DNA of 64,000 nt from an uncultured Bacteroides sp. (GTDB lineage: Bacteria > Bacteroidota > Bacteroidia > Bacteroidales > Bacteroidaceae), in contig CASENM010000017.1 of the NCBI GenBank assembly GCA_949289295.1, forward strand, positions 1 through 64,000. Direction: 5' to 3'. Every line of letters begins with the position of its first letter. The stretch's first letter is position 1. The notes below the pieces were generated by a model. That model had not been told where the DNA came from, did no database searches, and was given only the letters and a program-made list of their open reading frames with translations. Shown here piece by piece: positions 1-7,659 of the stretch. The position numbers were made by a program, and so were the translations under genes.

Positions 1-85
1 GCACGGTGACGATCTTCTTCAGACAATCATAGACAACAACTTCCGTTTCTTACTGAACACAAGCGGAACAAGCGAAATACAATAA
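1..85 (+). CDS. C-terminal end of an unidentified protein (cut by window edge)
   Basis: An open frame runs from the window edge to a TAA at 83-85 and gives 27 residues ending in LLNTSGTSEIQ. A good terminator follows 27 bases later, as expected after a real gene. Too little is present to name the family. The frame reading is clear; identity is unknown. Confidence 0.55.
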   Translation, partial: HGDDLLQTIIDNNFRFLLNTSGTSEIQ

Positions 86-111
86 TTTTTCAATTTCCTT
101 TAGGGAAAAGA

Positions 112-142
112 AGGATGTGTCGGGAGACACGTCCTTTTTTTC
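112..142 (+). terminator. Intrinsic terminator after the cut gene
   Basis: Arms 112-121 and 126-135 pair over ten bases with one G-T pair around a GGGA loop, followed by a run of T. It ends the transcript of the cut gene at the window start. The rest of the 395-base gap up to rplU (143-365) shows no gene or RNA I can recognise. Confidence 0.8.
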
Positions 143-365
143 TGTCTCCAACCAGCGGACGGGAACGAAATACAGGGGCCGTCTTACTTTCGCATGCACT
201 TGCTTTCAAGCATAAATCTTCACCATTATGAAGGTTATCAGATACAAAACTGAGCAATTCCTTCGAATAGGACCATTTTTTCTGGAAAAACTTCAATCAT
301 CAATTGATAATGAAGCCCGATTCTTGAAGCCCCGAAAATTCCCGGAAATTTTTCAGCAGAATCCC

Positions 366-396
366 TTTGCCGAATCAGATAAATGCTGTATCTTTG
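366..396 (+). promoter_or_regulatory. rplU-rpmA promoter
   Basis: TTTG at 366-369, a 19-base spacer and TATCTTTG at 389-396 match the Bacteroidota sigma-ABfr consensus exactly. Transcription should start near 403, giving a leader of about 78 bases before rplU. The leader has a short CGGTT/AACCCG pairing that could be a weak L21-type autoregulatory hairpin, but I cannot show that. Confidence 0.75.
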
Positions 397-480
397 CACC
401 CAATTTAGTCCGTGGAGGTAAACAAGCAGCCGGAGAGAACGGTTCACCTTGCGGAGAAAACCCGTTTAAAATTTATAATA

Positions 481-798
481 ATGTACGTAATTGCAGAAAT
501 TAACGGTCAGCAGTTCAAGGTTGAAGAAGGAAAAAGACTTTACGTTCAGCACATCCAGAACGCAGAAGCCGGCACAACTGTTGAATTTGACAAAGTTTTG
601 TTGGTTGACAACAACGGTACTGTAACAGTAGGAACTCCTACCGTAGAAGGAGCGAAAGTGGTTTGCGAAGTGAAATCTCCGCTGATCAAAGGAGACAAAG
701 TACTGGTATTCCACAAGAAGAGAAGAAAAGGTTACAGAAAGCTGAACGGTCACCGTCAGCAGTTCACTGAACTGACAATCAAACAAGTTATTGCTTAA
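481..798 (+). CDS. rplU: 50S ribosomal protein L21
   Basis: L21 is a 23S rRNA-binding protein of the large ribosomal subunit. The 105-residue product begins [19 protein letters not shown] and carries the family's C-terminal basic stretch [20 protein letters not shown]. The frame is open further upstream, but the family starts at MYVI and the promoter leaves 481 as the sensible start. rpmA follows after 21 bases, the usual rplU-rpmA operon order. A strong promoter lies at 366-396. Confidence 0.97.
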   Translation: MYVIAEINGQQFKVEEGKRLYVQHIQNAEAGTTVEFDKVLLVDNNGTVTVGTPTVEGAKVVCEVKSPLIKGDKVLVFHKKRRKGYRKLNGHRQQFTELTIKQVIA

Positions 799-819
799 TC
801 ATTAAAAAAGTAGAAGAAA

Positions 820-1086
820 ATGGCACATAAAAAAGGTGTAGGTAGTTCTAAGAACGGCCGTGAATCAGAAAGCAAACGATTAGGCGTAAAGATATTCGGC
901 GGCGCGGCTTGCAAGGCCGGCAACATCATTGTCCGTCAGAGAGGAACTGTCCACAATCCGGGCAACAACGTAGGCATGGGTAAGGACCACACTCTTTACG
1001 CATTGATAGACGGTACTGTATGCTTCAAAAAAGGTCGCAACGACAAGAGCTTTGTCTCTGTAGTTCCTTTTGAGGCTGAAGCATAA
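820..1086 (+). CDS. rpmA: 50S ribosomal protein L27
   Basis: L27 sits near the peptidyl-transferase centre, with its N-terminus reaching toward the P-site tRNA. The 88-residue product starts [16 protein letters not shown] and has the typical [10 protein letters not shown] and [15 protein letters not shown] segments. It begins directly with MAHKKG, so there is no N-terminal pro-sequence of the kind cleaved in Firmicutes. It is the second gene of the rplU operon, and a terminator lies 19 bases after its stop. Confidence 0.97.
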   Translation: MAHKKGVGSSKNGRESESKRLGVKIFGGAACKAGNIIVRQRGTVHNPGNNVGMGKDHTLYALIDGTVCFKKGRNDKSFVSVVPFEAEA

Positions 1087-1104
1087 TCCGCTAAAAAGAA
1101 ATTA

Positions 1105-1141
1105 AAAAAGGCTGTCCTCTTGAAAACGGGCAGCCTTTTTT
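1105..1141 (+). terminator. rplU-rpmA terminator
   Basis: AAGGCTGTCC pairs with GGGCAGCCTT (one G-T pair) around an 11-base loop, and a T run follows. It closes the ribosomal protein operon just before the slyD promoter. Confidence 0.85.
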
Positions 1142-1154
1142 ATTGCAAAATCCG

Positions 1155-1162
1155 TATATTTG
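1155..1162 (+). promoter_or_regulatory. slyD promoter -7 box
   Basis: TATATTTG matches the Bacteroidota -7 consensus and lies 32 bases before the slyD start. I see no convincing TTTG at the -33 position, so the call rests on the -7 box and its place right after a terminator. Confidence 0.6.
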
Positions 1163-1194
1163 CGGCAAACATTTTATACAACATTTCAACTTAC

Positions 1195-1794
1195 ATGGAA
1201 AATAAGTACATCACGGTGGCATATAAGCTCTATGCCATAAACAACGGAGAAAAAGAATTACTCGAAGAGGCACCGGCGGAACACCCGTTCCAGTTCATTT
1301 CCGGAATAGGATACACGCTGGACCGGTTTGAAAAAGAAATCCTGTCCCTCAACAAAGGCGACCTCTTCAATTTTACAATCCCCTGCGCGGAAGCGTACGG
1401 CGAACGGGACGAGGACAACGTAAAAAAAGTGCCCAAATCCGTATTCTGCGGACCCGACGGAGAATTCGACAGCGACAATGTGTATGAAGGAAACATCATC
1501 ATGCTGAACGACGGAGAAGGACACCAGTTTTACGCCAATGTAGGAGAAATATCCGATGACAAGGTGGTGCTCGACCTGAACCACCCTCATGCAGGGAAAG
1601 ACCTGACCTTCGAGGGAAGCGTGATTGAAATGCGCGATGCCACCAACAAGGAAATAGAAGATCTGGTGAAAGAAATCAGCGGAGGCTGCGGAGGAGGATG
1701 TGAAGGCTGCGGAGGAGGATGCGGCGATCACGAATGCGGAGAAGGACACCACGGCGACAACTGCCATGGAAACGGCTGCGGCCATTGCCATTGA
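1195..1794 (+). CDS. slyD: SlyD-like FKBP peptidyl-prolyl isomerase with metal-binding tail
   Basis: A cytoplasmic FKBP-type prolyl isomerase and chaperone; SlyD proteins also bind nickel and other metals. The 199-residue product has the split FKBP fold: N-terminal FKBP part (PFQFISGIGYTLDRFEKEI), the inserted flap (about 70-130) and the return strand AGKDLTFEGSVIEM. The last 37 residues are almost only Gly, Cys and His (8 Cys, 6 His), a metal-binding tail as in E. coli SlyD. The start at 1195 begins MENKYITVAYKLYAI, the usual FKBP start; an upstream in-frame Met lies inside the rpmA terminator. The kinase gene follows after 17 bases and is probably co-transcribed. Confidence 0.9.
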   Translation: MENKYITVAYKLYAINNGEKELLEEAPAEHPFQFISGIGYTLDRFEKEILSLNKGDLFNFTIPCAEAYGERDEDNVKKVPKSVFCGPDGEFDSDNVYEGNIIMLNDGEGHQFYANVGEISDDKVVLDLNHPHAGKDLTFEGSVIEMRDATNKEIEDLVKEISGGCGGGCEGCGGGCGDHECGEGHHGDNCHGNGCGHCH

Positions 1795-1811
1795 CGCTAA
1801 TCTCTTCTGCC

Positions 1812-2663
1812 ATGATTCTGATTGCAGACAGCGGAGCGACAAAAACAGACTGGGGACTCGGTGGAGATTCCACCGGCCTCAGACTTGTCCAGACAGAAGG
1901 CATCAACCCGTTTCATCAGGAAAAAGAAACTATCCGGAAAACGCTGGAGGAACAACTGATTCCTCAGATTGCCCATGATACGGAAACAATCTCACACATC
2001 TACTTCTACGGTGCCGGATGCACTCCGGAAAAATCGGCGTCTCTCACCGACCTCCTGCGCAGCCTGTTTCCCGATACGGCAGAAATCCATGTGGAAAGCG
2101 ACCTGCTCGGCGCAGCAAGAGCCTTATGCAAACACACACCCGGCATCGCCTGTATTCTAGGCACCGGTTCCAACTCCTGCCTCTACGACGGGGAAAAGAT
2201 CATAGACCATATTCCTCCATTGGGATATATCCTGGGGGATGAAGGAAGCGGAGCTTATCTGGGAAAACGGTTCGTAGGCGACTGCCTGAAACGCCAACTC
2301 CCGAAGAATCTGCTGGAGGGACTGCTGGAAGAATATGCCCTTACCCTCCCCCTGCTGCTCGACCACGTGTACCGTATGCCCCAGGCCAACCGTTTTCTGG
2401 CCGGATTGACCCCCTATATATCCCGACACAGAAAAAATCCGCAGGTACACCGCTTTCTCATAGACTGTTTCGATGCTTTTTTCCGCCGGAATGTGTATCT
2501 TTACGGAAACAAATGGCCGGTTTCGTTTGTTGGTTCTGTAGGATGGCATTTTCAGGAAGAAATCAGAGAAAGTGCCGCAAGAGCCGGTTTCATCGTCTCG
2601 TCGTTCATCAAGAGCCCCATCGGAGAACTGGCCCGGTATCATCTGGAAAATGTTCACATTTAA
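1812..2663 (+). CDS. BadF/BadG/BcrA-type ATPase, N-acetylglucosamine kinase-like
   Basis: An ASKHA-fold sugar kinase, most like the eukaryotic-type N-acetylglucosamine kinases. The 283-residue product opens with the phosphate-1 motif ILIADSGATKTDW, has GTGSNSCLYDG (phosphate-2, about residues 117-127) and GYILGDEGSGAYLGKR, which is typical of this family. The start at 1812 puts the first motif right at the N-terminus, as in relatives; longer frames run back into slyD. It probably phosphorylates an amino sugar such as GlcNAc, for cell-wall recycling or salvage, but the substrate is inferred. It lies between slyD and a SIMPL gene with short gaps. Confidence 0.85.
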   Translation: MILIADSGATKTDWGLGGDSTGLRLVQTEGINPFHQEKETIRKTLEEQLIPQIAHDTETISHIYFYGAGCTPEKSASLTDLLRSLFPDTAEIHVESDLLGAARALCKHTPGIACILGTGSNSCLYDGEKIIDHIPPLGYILGDEGSGAYLGKRFVGDCLKRQLPKNLLEGLLEEYALTLPLLLDHVYRMPQANRFLAGLTPYISRHRKNPQVHRFLIDCFDAFFRRNVYLYGNKWPVSFVGSVGWHFQEEIRESAARAGFIVSSFIKSPIGELARYHLENVHI

Positions 2664-2675
2664 ATAATTACCGTT

Positions 2676-3377
2676 ATGAAAAACTGGAGAATTGAAGCTG
2701 TCATCCTGGCTGTCGGATTACTGCTGCTGGGAATCTTCATTGAAAAAGGATTCAGTGAATTTGCGGAGAAAGACCGCAGTGTCAATGTCAAAGGGCTGGC
2801 CGAAATGGAAGTCCCGGCCGACAAAGTGACGTGGCCCCTTGTCTACAAGAGTCTGGGAAATGACCTGAACGCACTCTACAGCGACATCAAGCATTCCAAC
2901 CAGACCATCGTGGAATTTTTGAAAGAAAAAGGTATCGACGACAAGGAAATCAGTGTCAACGCACCGGAAATCATCGACCAGAAAGCGGAACGATACAGCA
3001 ACAACGACTCACCTTACCGCTACAATGTCACCTCGGTCATCACCGTCACTTCCACCCAAGTGGATCTGGTGCGCCAGCTTATCAGCGAACAGGGAGAACT
3101 GCTGAAACGCGGAATCGCCATCACAGGAGGCGACTACCGCTACAACATATCCTACGAATACACCAGCCTCAACAAAATCAAACCCGGCATGATTGAAGAA
3201 GCCACCAAGAACGCCCGCGAGGCAGCCGAGAAATTCGCGACAGACTCGGAAAGCGAACTGGGCAAAATCCGTCATGCCAGCCAAGGACAGTTCAGCATCA
3301 GCGACCGTGACGCCAACACCCCATATATCAAGAAAGTGCGTGTGGTAACTACGGTTGAATACTCATTGGAAGACTGA
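2676..3377 (+). CDS. SIMPL domain (DUF541) membrane-anchored periplasmic protein
   Basis: A 233-residue protein with one N-terminal hydrophobic segment (about residues 6-24, VILAVGLLLLGIFIE) that acts as signal or anchor, followed by a SIMPL/DUF541 domain starting at SVNVKGLAEMEVPADKVTW. Family traits seen are the VTSVITVTSTQVDLV strand, the NAREAAEKFA helix and a final VRVVTTVEYSLED strand. SIMPL proteins are periplasmic, often oligomeric, and poorly understood. The gene follows the kinase by 12 bases and is likely in the same operon. Confidence 0.82.
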   Translation: MKNWRIEAVILAVGLLLLGIFIEKGFSEFAEKDRSVNVKGLAEMEVPADKVTWPLVYKSLGNDLNALYSDIKHSNQTIVEFLKEKGIDDKEISVNAPEIIDQKAERYSNNDSPYRYNVTSVITVTSTQVDLVRQLISEQGELLKRGIAITGGDYRYNISYEYTSLNKIKPGMIEEATKNAREAAEKFATDSESELGKIRHASQGQFSISDRDANTPYIKKVRVVTTVEYSLED

Positions 3378-3443
3378 GCCGTACTTTTCCGGCAAAAAGA
3401 AAAATTATCGGCTGCAAAGGTTTTAATATTCAGGAAAATGTTA

Positions 3444-3451
3444 TACCTTTG
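3444..3451 (+). promoter_or_regulatory. rpsA promoter -7 box
   Basis: TACCTTTG matches the -7 consensus. The start point would be near 3458, giving an AT-rich leader of about 57 bases before rpsA. The -33 region (TTTT at 3421) is only a partial match. Confidence 0.65.
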
Positions 3452-3514
3452 CAGCCGAATTAGATCAATATAAAGTCTAACACAATTAATTTATTAAACA
3501 ACTTATTTATTTTA

Positions 3515-5302
3515 ATGAAAAACTTACAAGAAGTACATCCTATTGAAGACTTCAACTGGGATGCTTATGAAAGCGGCGAAACAGCGTCAAACGTAAGCAA
3601 GGAAGAACAGGAAAAGGCTTACGACAACACCCTTAACAAGGTAGGTGACCACGAAGTGGTTGACGGTACTGTCATCGCAATGAACAAACGCGAAGTAGTA
3701 GTCAACATCGGCTACAAATCAGACGGTATCATCCCGTTGAGCGAATTCCGCTACAATCCGGATTTGAAGGTGGGCGACACGGTAGAAGTGTACATTGAAA
3801 ATCAGGAAGACAAAAAAGGCCAGCTGATTCTGTCACACAAGAAAGCACGTGCTACACGTTCTTGGGACCGCATCAACGCTGCACTCGAAAACGAAGAAAT
3901 CATCAAGGGTTACATCAAGTGCCGTACGAAAGGCGGTATGATTGTGGATGTATTCGGCATCGAAGCATTCTTGCCGGGTTCTCAAATCGATGTGAAACCT
4001 ATCCGTGACTACGATGTGTTCGTAGGAAAGACTATGGAATTCAAAGTTGTTAAAATCAACCAGGAATTCAAGAATGTGGTTGTTTCTCACAAGGCTCTCA
4101 TCGAAGCCGAACTGGAACAGCAGAAAAAAGAAATCATCAGCAAGCTCGAAAAAGGCCAGGTACTCGAAGGTACTGTCAAAAATATCACTTCCTACGGTGT
4201 GTTCATCGACTTGGGCGGCGTAGATGGTCTGATTCACATTACAGACTTGTCTTGGGGCCGTGTAAGCGATCCGCATGAAGTTGTACAGCTCGACCAGAAG
4301 TTGAATGTAGTTATCCTTGACTTCGATGACGAAAAGAAACGTATCGCTTTGGGTCTGAAGCAGCTGACTCCGCACCCATGGGATGCTCTCGACCCGAACT
4401 TGAAGGTAGGCGACCACGTGAAGGGTAAAGTTGTCGTTATGGCTGACTATGGAGCATTCATCGAAATCGCTCCGGGCGTAGAAGGCTTGATCCACGTATC
4501 TGAAATGTCATGGTCACAGCATCTGCGTTCTGCACAGGACTTCATGAAAGTGGGCGACGAAGTGGAAGCTGTCATCCTGACTCTCGACCGCGAAGAACGC
4601 AAGATGTCGTTGGGTATCAAACAGCTGAAACCGGATCCATGGGAAACTATCGAAGAGAAATATCCTGTAGGTTCCAAGCACACTGCCAAGGTACGCAACT
4701 TCACCAACTTCGGCGTATTCGTTGAAATCGAAGAAGGTGTTGACGGTCTGATCCACATCTCTGACTTGTCATGGACAAAGAAAATCAAACATCCGTCAGA
4801 ATTCACTCAGATCGGTGCTGACATCGAAGTAGTAGTTCTGGAAATCGACAAGGAAAACCGTCGTCTGAGCTTGGGCCACAAGCAATTGGAAGACAATCCT
4901 TGGGATGTATTCGAAACAGTATTCACTGTAGGTTCTGTTCACGAAGGTACCATCATCGAAATGTTGGACAAGGGTGCCGTTGTATCTCTGCCTTACGGTG
5001 TGGAAGGTTTCGCCACTCCGAAACATCTGGTTAAGGAAGACGGAACTCAGGCACAGCTGGATGAGAAATTGCCGTTCAAGGTAATCGAATTCAACAAGGA
5101 CGCAAAACGTATCATCTTGTCTCACAGCCGTATCTTTGAAGATGCTGCCAAGGCAGAAGAAAAGGCAGAAAAGAAAGCCAAGAAAGCTGCCAAGAAAGAG
5201 AAAGAAGACGCTCCGATGATTCAGAATCAGGCTGCTTCCACTACTCTGGGCGACATTGACGCTCTGGCTGCCCTGAAAGAAAAACTGGAAGGCAAAAAAT
5301 AA
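3515..5302 (+). CDS. rpsA: 30S ribosomal protein S1
   Basis: S1 binds mRNA on the small subunit and helps initiation, which matters in Bacteroidota because most of their genes lack Shine-Dalgarno sites. The 595-residue product has six S1 OB-fold repeats; the clearest are near residues 210-285, 297-370, 384-455 and 470-545, with signatures such as TSYGVFIDLGGVDGLIHI and TNFGVFVEIEEGVDGLIHI. The first two repeats are more diverged, as usual. A Lys/Ala/Glu-rich stretch (EEKAEKKAKKAAKKEKE) and a short tail ALAALKEKLEGKK end the protein. Codon use looks like that of a highly expressed gene. Confidence 0.96.
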   Translation: MKNLQEVHPIEDFNWDAYESGETASNVSKEEQEKAYDNTLNKVGDHEVVDGTVIAMNKREVVVNIGYKSDGIIPLSEFRYNPDLKVGDTVEVYIENQEDKKGQLILSHKKARATRSWDRINAALENEEIIKGYIKCRTKGGMIVDVFGIEAFLPGSQIDVKPIRDYDVFVGKTMEFKVVKINQEFKNVVVSHKALIEAELEQQKKEIISKLEKGQVLEGTVKNITSYGVFIDLGGVDGLIHITDLSWGRVSDPHEVVQLDQKLNVVILDFDDEKKRIALGLKQLTPHPWDALDPNLKVGDHVKGKVVVMADYGAFIEIAPGVEGLIHVSEMSWSQHLRSAQDFMKVGDEVEAVILTLDREERKMSLGIKQLKPDPWETIEEKYPVGSKHTAKVRNFTNFGVFVEIEEGVDGLIHISDLSWTKKIKHPSEFTQIGADIEVVVLEIDKENRRLSLGHKQLEDNPWDVFETVFTVGSVHEGTIIEMLDKGAVVSLPYGVEGFATPKHLVKEDGTQAQLDEKLPFKVIEFNKDAKRIILSHSRIFEDAAKAEEKAEKKAKKAAKKEKEDAPMIQNQAASTTLGDIDALAALKEKLEGKK

Positions 5303-5333
5303 TCCTGCTGCGATTATTGACCAAAAATAATGG

Positions 5334-5377
5334 CCCGGCCATCCGCTTGAAAAAGTGAGATGGCCGGGTTCGTTTTT
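5334..5377 (+). terminator. rpsA terminator
   Basis: Arms 5334-5343 and 5359-5368 (CCCGGCCATC / GATGGCCGGG) pair perfectly and are followed by TTCGTTTTT. Strong, GC-rich terminator 31 bases after rpsA. Confidence 0.88.
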
Positions 5378-5668
5378 GCCAAAACAAAAGCTACAAGCTG
5401 ACACATGAAATTCTTCACTCGCAGAATGGCATAACCCTTTAACTGTGAAATTCCATTTTAAAACAGTTTTCATCCCTGGACAGAATTATTTTCTCCTCAC
5501 CCGGAGCAGAGTCGCATTCCTGTCTTACGGTCTGCCTGAAACCCGGTCAAAACATCGGGAAGAATTCCTGTTCCCGAACTTTAAAGAAGGGAATGTTCTC
5601 TGCCAGAGGGGAAAATCCGGGGGCAAGCTCTACAGAAGCCTGATAAGTTATAAATCAGTTTATGACAA
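5378..5668. other. Intergenic stretch without a recognisable gene
   Basis: Nothing here can be supported as a gene. A 79-codon frame at 5445-5684 has no family features, a biased composition and no promoter. I see no tRNA-like fold and no -7 box of good quality. The stretch is bounded by the rpsA terminator and a long hairpin. Confidence 0.5.
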
Positions 5669-5669
5669 C

Positions 5670-5718
5670 GAATATCCAATGTGAGAGCGAAAAGACAACG
5701 CCCTCACATCGGATATCC
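5670..5718. repeat. Long imperfect hairpin between rpsA and the ThrE-like gene
   Basis: About 20 bases at 5670-5689 pair with 5699-5718 (core GTGAGAGCG / CGCCCTCAC) with three imperfect positions and a nine-base loop. It sits 11 bases past the stop of the minus-strand exporter, so it probably ends or protects that transcript, but no T run follows on either strand. Confidence 0.6.
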
Positions 5719-5729
5719 TCCAGCTAATC

Positions 5730-7115
5730 TCACCATTCCACAAACTTGCCGCGTAACTTACGCTCATTCAGCACCTCCTCCAGATGCTTGTTTTTGGAAG
5801 ATGCAATATATTTACGGCCAAAAATATTAGGAATGGCCACACCCACAGAAACACATATAATGATAAGTCCCGAATTCACCCCACTCTCTATCGCTTTCAT
5901 CAACGGAGTCACCTGGTCTAATGTCTGGACATTCATATTTATCACACCGAAAAGCATACGATACATCAGCACTCCCGGAATCATCGGAATCACAGAAGGA
6001 ATGGTCAGCACGTGATTGGGAACATGAAACCAATGAACGGCCTTGATTGCAATCAGACTGACAAGGACAGCACCGGAGAACGAACCGATTATCAATCCCA
6101 TATCCAAACCGACATTATCCGTGCTCGGTCCCAGATTGACAAAATTGCGTGTACATACCGCAAGGATTCCTCCGATAGCCACGACCCACAACAAACGACG
6201 CTGGATATTGAAAATCATGGAGAATCCCATCGCAGAAATGGCGGCCGCCACCGCATATTCCAGATAATTATGATGCGGAACCATGCTGATGGTCGGGAAA
6301 AAGTTTTCAATCTGACAAAGTTTGACGGCAAACGCTATTCCGAATGCCATTGCCGCAATCATCAGCAACGTATTTGCAGCCCTTACAATACCCACCTGTA
6401 TATAATTGTCAAGCATATCATCCACAAAATTTATCAAAGGAACCCCCGGCACGATAAACAATGCACACGCCAAAAGGGGATGCCAAGGCGTAGAAGTCCA
6501 TCCGTCAGGAAACAAAGTGGTGGCCCATGCGACCAAAGTAGCCACAAAGGCAGAAATGGCAATCCCCATATAATGATTCAAGCCCGACTCATTACATTTC
6601 TGGCGCAGACGCATCCCCACAATAGCCGCAAGAGAGGCATACAGAAAAGCCATCCAGTCGCAACCGAACTGAATACAAAATCCGCCGCAAGCAAAGCCAG
6701 CTCCTACCGCTACCATCCAAGGAGCATAGTTGCGTTTTTTCGTACGGATTTTTTCAAGTTCCTCCTCATACTGCTCGAGCGAATAGTCATTCTCTATAGC
6801 GCGCCAGGAAAGCTTGCTGATTTCGGATATGGCAGTCATGTTCACCCCATGCCCTTCAATACGCTGAAACTTGGTGAAAGAATAATCGCCGTCACTCACG
6901 TTCACCATCAACATCGTAAAGCTGACATTGATATGAAGCTTCTCTTCGGGAATGCCCAGATAGGCAGCAGTACGCTTCATGTTACGCACAACACGGTTCG
7001 TGTCGGCAAGACTCTCCACAAGCACTTTTCCAGTGCGCAGCAAAAGATCGACCCGACGGTGCAGTTGCTGGTCGTGGGCCTTTACAGTTGTCACTAAATG
7101 TTCCTTTAATTCCAT
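5730..7115 (-). CDS. ThrE-like threonine/serine exporter family protein (DUF1212 + ThrE_2)
   Basis: A 461-residue inner-membrane protein. Residues 1-130 are the soluble DUF1212 part (VDLLLRTGKVLVESLADTNRV, INVSFTMLMVNVSD). About ten hydrophobic segments follow in two groups, near 131-270 and 275-440, which matches fusion of the two halves that other bacteria carry as separate genes. Characterised ThrE of Corynebacterium exports threonine and serine; the substrate here is unproven. It stands alone, divergent from a YgbA-like gene, with its own -7 box at 7143-7150. Confidence 0.82.
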   Translation of the reverse strand: MELKEHLVTTVKAHDQQLHRRVDLLLRTGKVLVESLADTNRVVRNMKRTAAYLGIPEEKLHINVSFTMLMVNVSDGDYSFTKFQRIEGHGVNMTAISEISKLSWRAIENDYSLEQYEEELEKIRTKKRNYAPWMVAVGAGFACGGFCIQFGCDWMAFLYASLAAIVGMRLRQKCNESGLNHYMGIAISAFVATLVAWATTLFPDGWTSTPWHPLLACALFIVPGVPLINFVDDMLDNYIQVGIVRAANTLLMIAAMAFGIAFAVKLCQIENFFPTISMVPHHNYLEYAVAAAISAMGFSMIFNIQRRLLWVVAIGGILAVCTRNFVNLGPSTDNVGLDMGLIIGSFSGAVLVSLIAIKAVHWFHVPNHVLTIPSVIPMIPGVLMYRMLFGVINMNVQTLDQVTPLMKAIESGVNSGLIIICVSVGVAIPNIFGRKYIASSKNKHLEEVLNERKLRGKFVEW

Positions 7116-7142
7116 CTTTTTACCTTAAAAATTTTTCGGGCG

Positions 7143-7150
7143 CAAATTTA
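7143..7150 (-). promoter_or_regulatory. Promoter -7 box of the ThrE-like gene
   Basis: On the minus strand this reads TAAATTTG, a full match, 28 bases before the start at 7115. The paired -33 element is not clear. It lies back to back with the plus-strand box at 7173-7180, 22 bases apart. Confidence 0.6.
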
Positions 7151-7172
7151 CGAATTTTATCCGTTCAATTTT

Positions 7173-7180
7173 TATCTTTG
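7173..7180 (+). promoter_or_regulatory. Promoter -7 box of the YgbA-like gene
   Basis: TATCTTTG, followed by CA, is an exact -7 match 22 bases before the start at 7202, so the leader is only about 15 bases. The divergent arrangement means a regulator bound here could affect both genes. Confidence 0.68.
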
Positions 7181-7201
7181 CATTTTGAAGTTGCTGAAGA
7201 C

Positions 7202-7513
7202 ATGCATAACCTCTCAAAAATAGAAGACGAAAAAAAGACCGTAGAGCAGATGATCCGCCTCTATTGCCGCCACAAAGAAGGAAACGGCACACTGTGCGGG
7301 TCATGTATAGAATTATTGGAGTATGCACAGATGCGCCTGTCCAAATGTCCGTTCGGTGAAAAAAAGAAGACCTGCAAACAGTGTCCGGTGCATTGCTACA
7401 AACCGGAAATGAGAAAAAGAATAGCAGAAGTCATGCGCTTTTCCGGGCCGCGGATGTTATGGTATCATCCGAAGGCCGCACTCAGGCATCTGTGGAAAGA
7501 CATGTTTTTGTAG
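7202..7513 (+). CDS. YgbA-like nitrous oxide-stimulated promoter family protein
   Basis: A 103-residue Cys-rich protein of the YgbA_NO family. It shows IRLYCRHKEG, the CGSCIELLEYA motif and then CPFGEKKKTCKQCPVHCYKPEMR, six more Cys-spaced residues likely to bind metal, ending with the RMLWYHPKAALRH motif. E. coli ygbA is induced by nitric oxide through NsrR and helps recovery from nitrosative stress; the exact reaction is not known. The start at 7202 follows the promoter closely; the frame is open upstream but would begin before the promoter. It lies 146 bases ahead of the RND efflux operon, which has its own promoter. Confidence 0.85.
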   Translation: MHNLSKIEDEKKTVEQMIRLYCRHKEGNGTLCGSCIELLEYAQMRLSKCPFGEKKKTCKQCPVHCYKPEMRKRIAEVMRFSGPRMLWYHPKAALRHLWKDMFL

Positions 7514-7593
7514 AAATAATCCACATCTTTCCACAATCTTTTCATCAGGCCAATCAAATATCAAATTGATTATCAACAATAAAATATTTTTCT

Positions 7594-7601
7594 TACCTTT
7601 G
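7594..7601 (+). promoter_or_regulatory. RND efflux operon promoter -7 box
   Basis: TACCTTTG is an exact -7 match 58 bases before the adaptor gene. The -33 region is not a good match. I see no clear operator palindrome beside it. Confidence 0.62.
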
Positions 7602-7659
7602 GCATGTATATTGCCACAAGTAAACGGCATCCGCAGAATCAACTAATTGAAAAAAAGAT

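Noticed and set aside
228-503. 91-codon frame overlapping the rplU start
   Set aside because: It overlaps the rplU promoter and leader in another frame and resembles no family.
5445-5684. 79-codon frame between rpsA and the ThrE-like gene
   Set aside because: No promoter, no recognisable motif, and its end runs into a hairpin; not supported as a gene.
6012-7097. Open frame of 361 codons opposite the ThrE-like gene
   Set aside because: Composition is rich in His, Arg and Gln with no motif; the minus-strand reading has clear membrane segments and the DUF1212 part.
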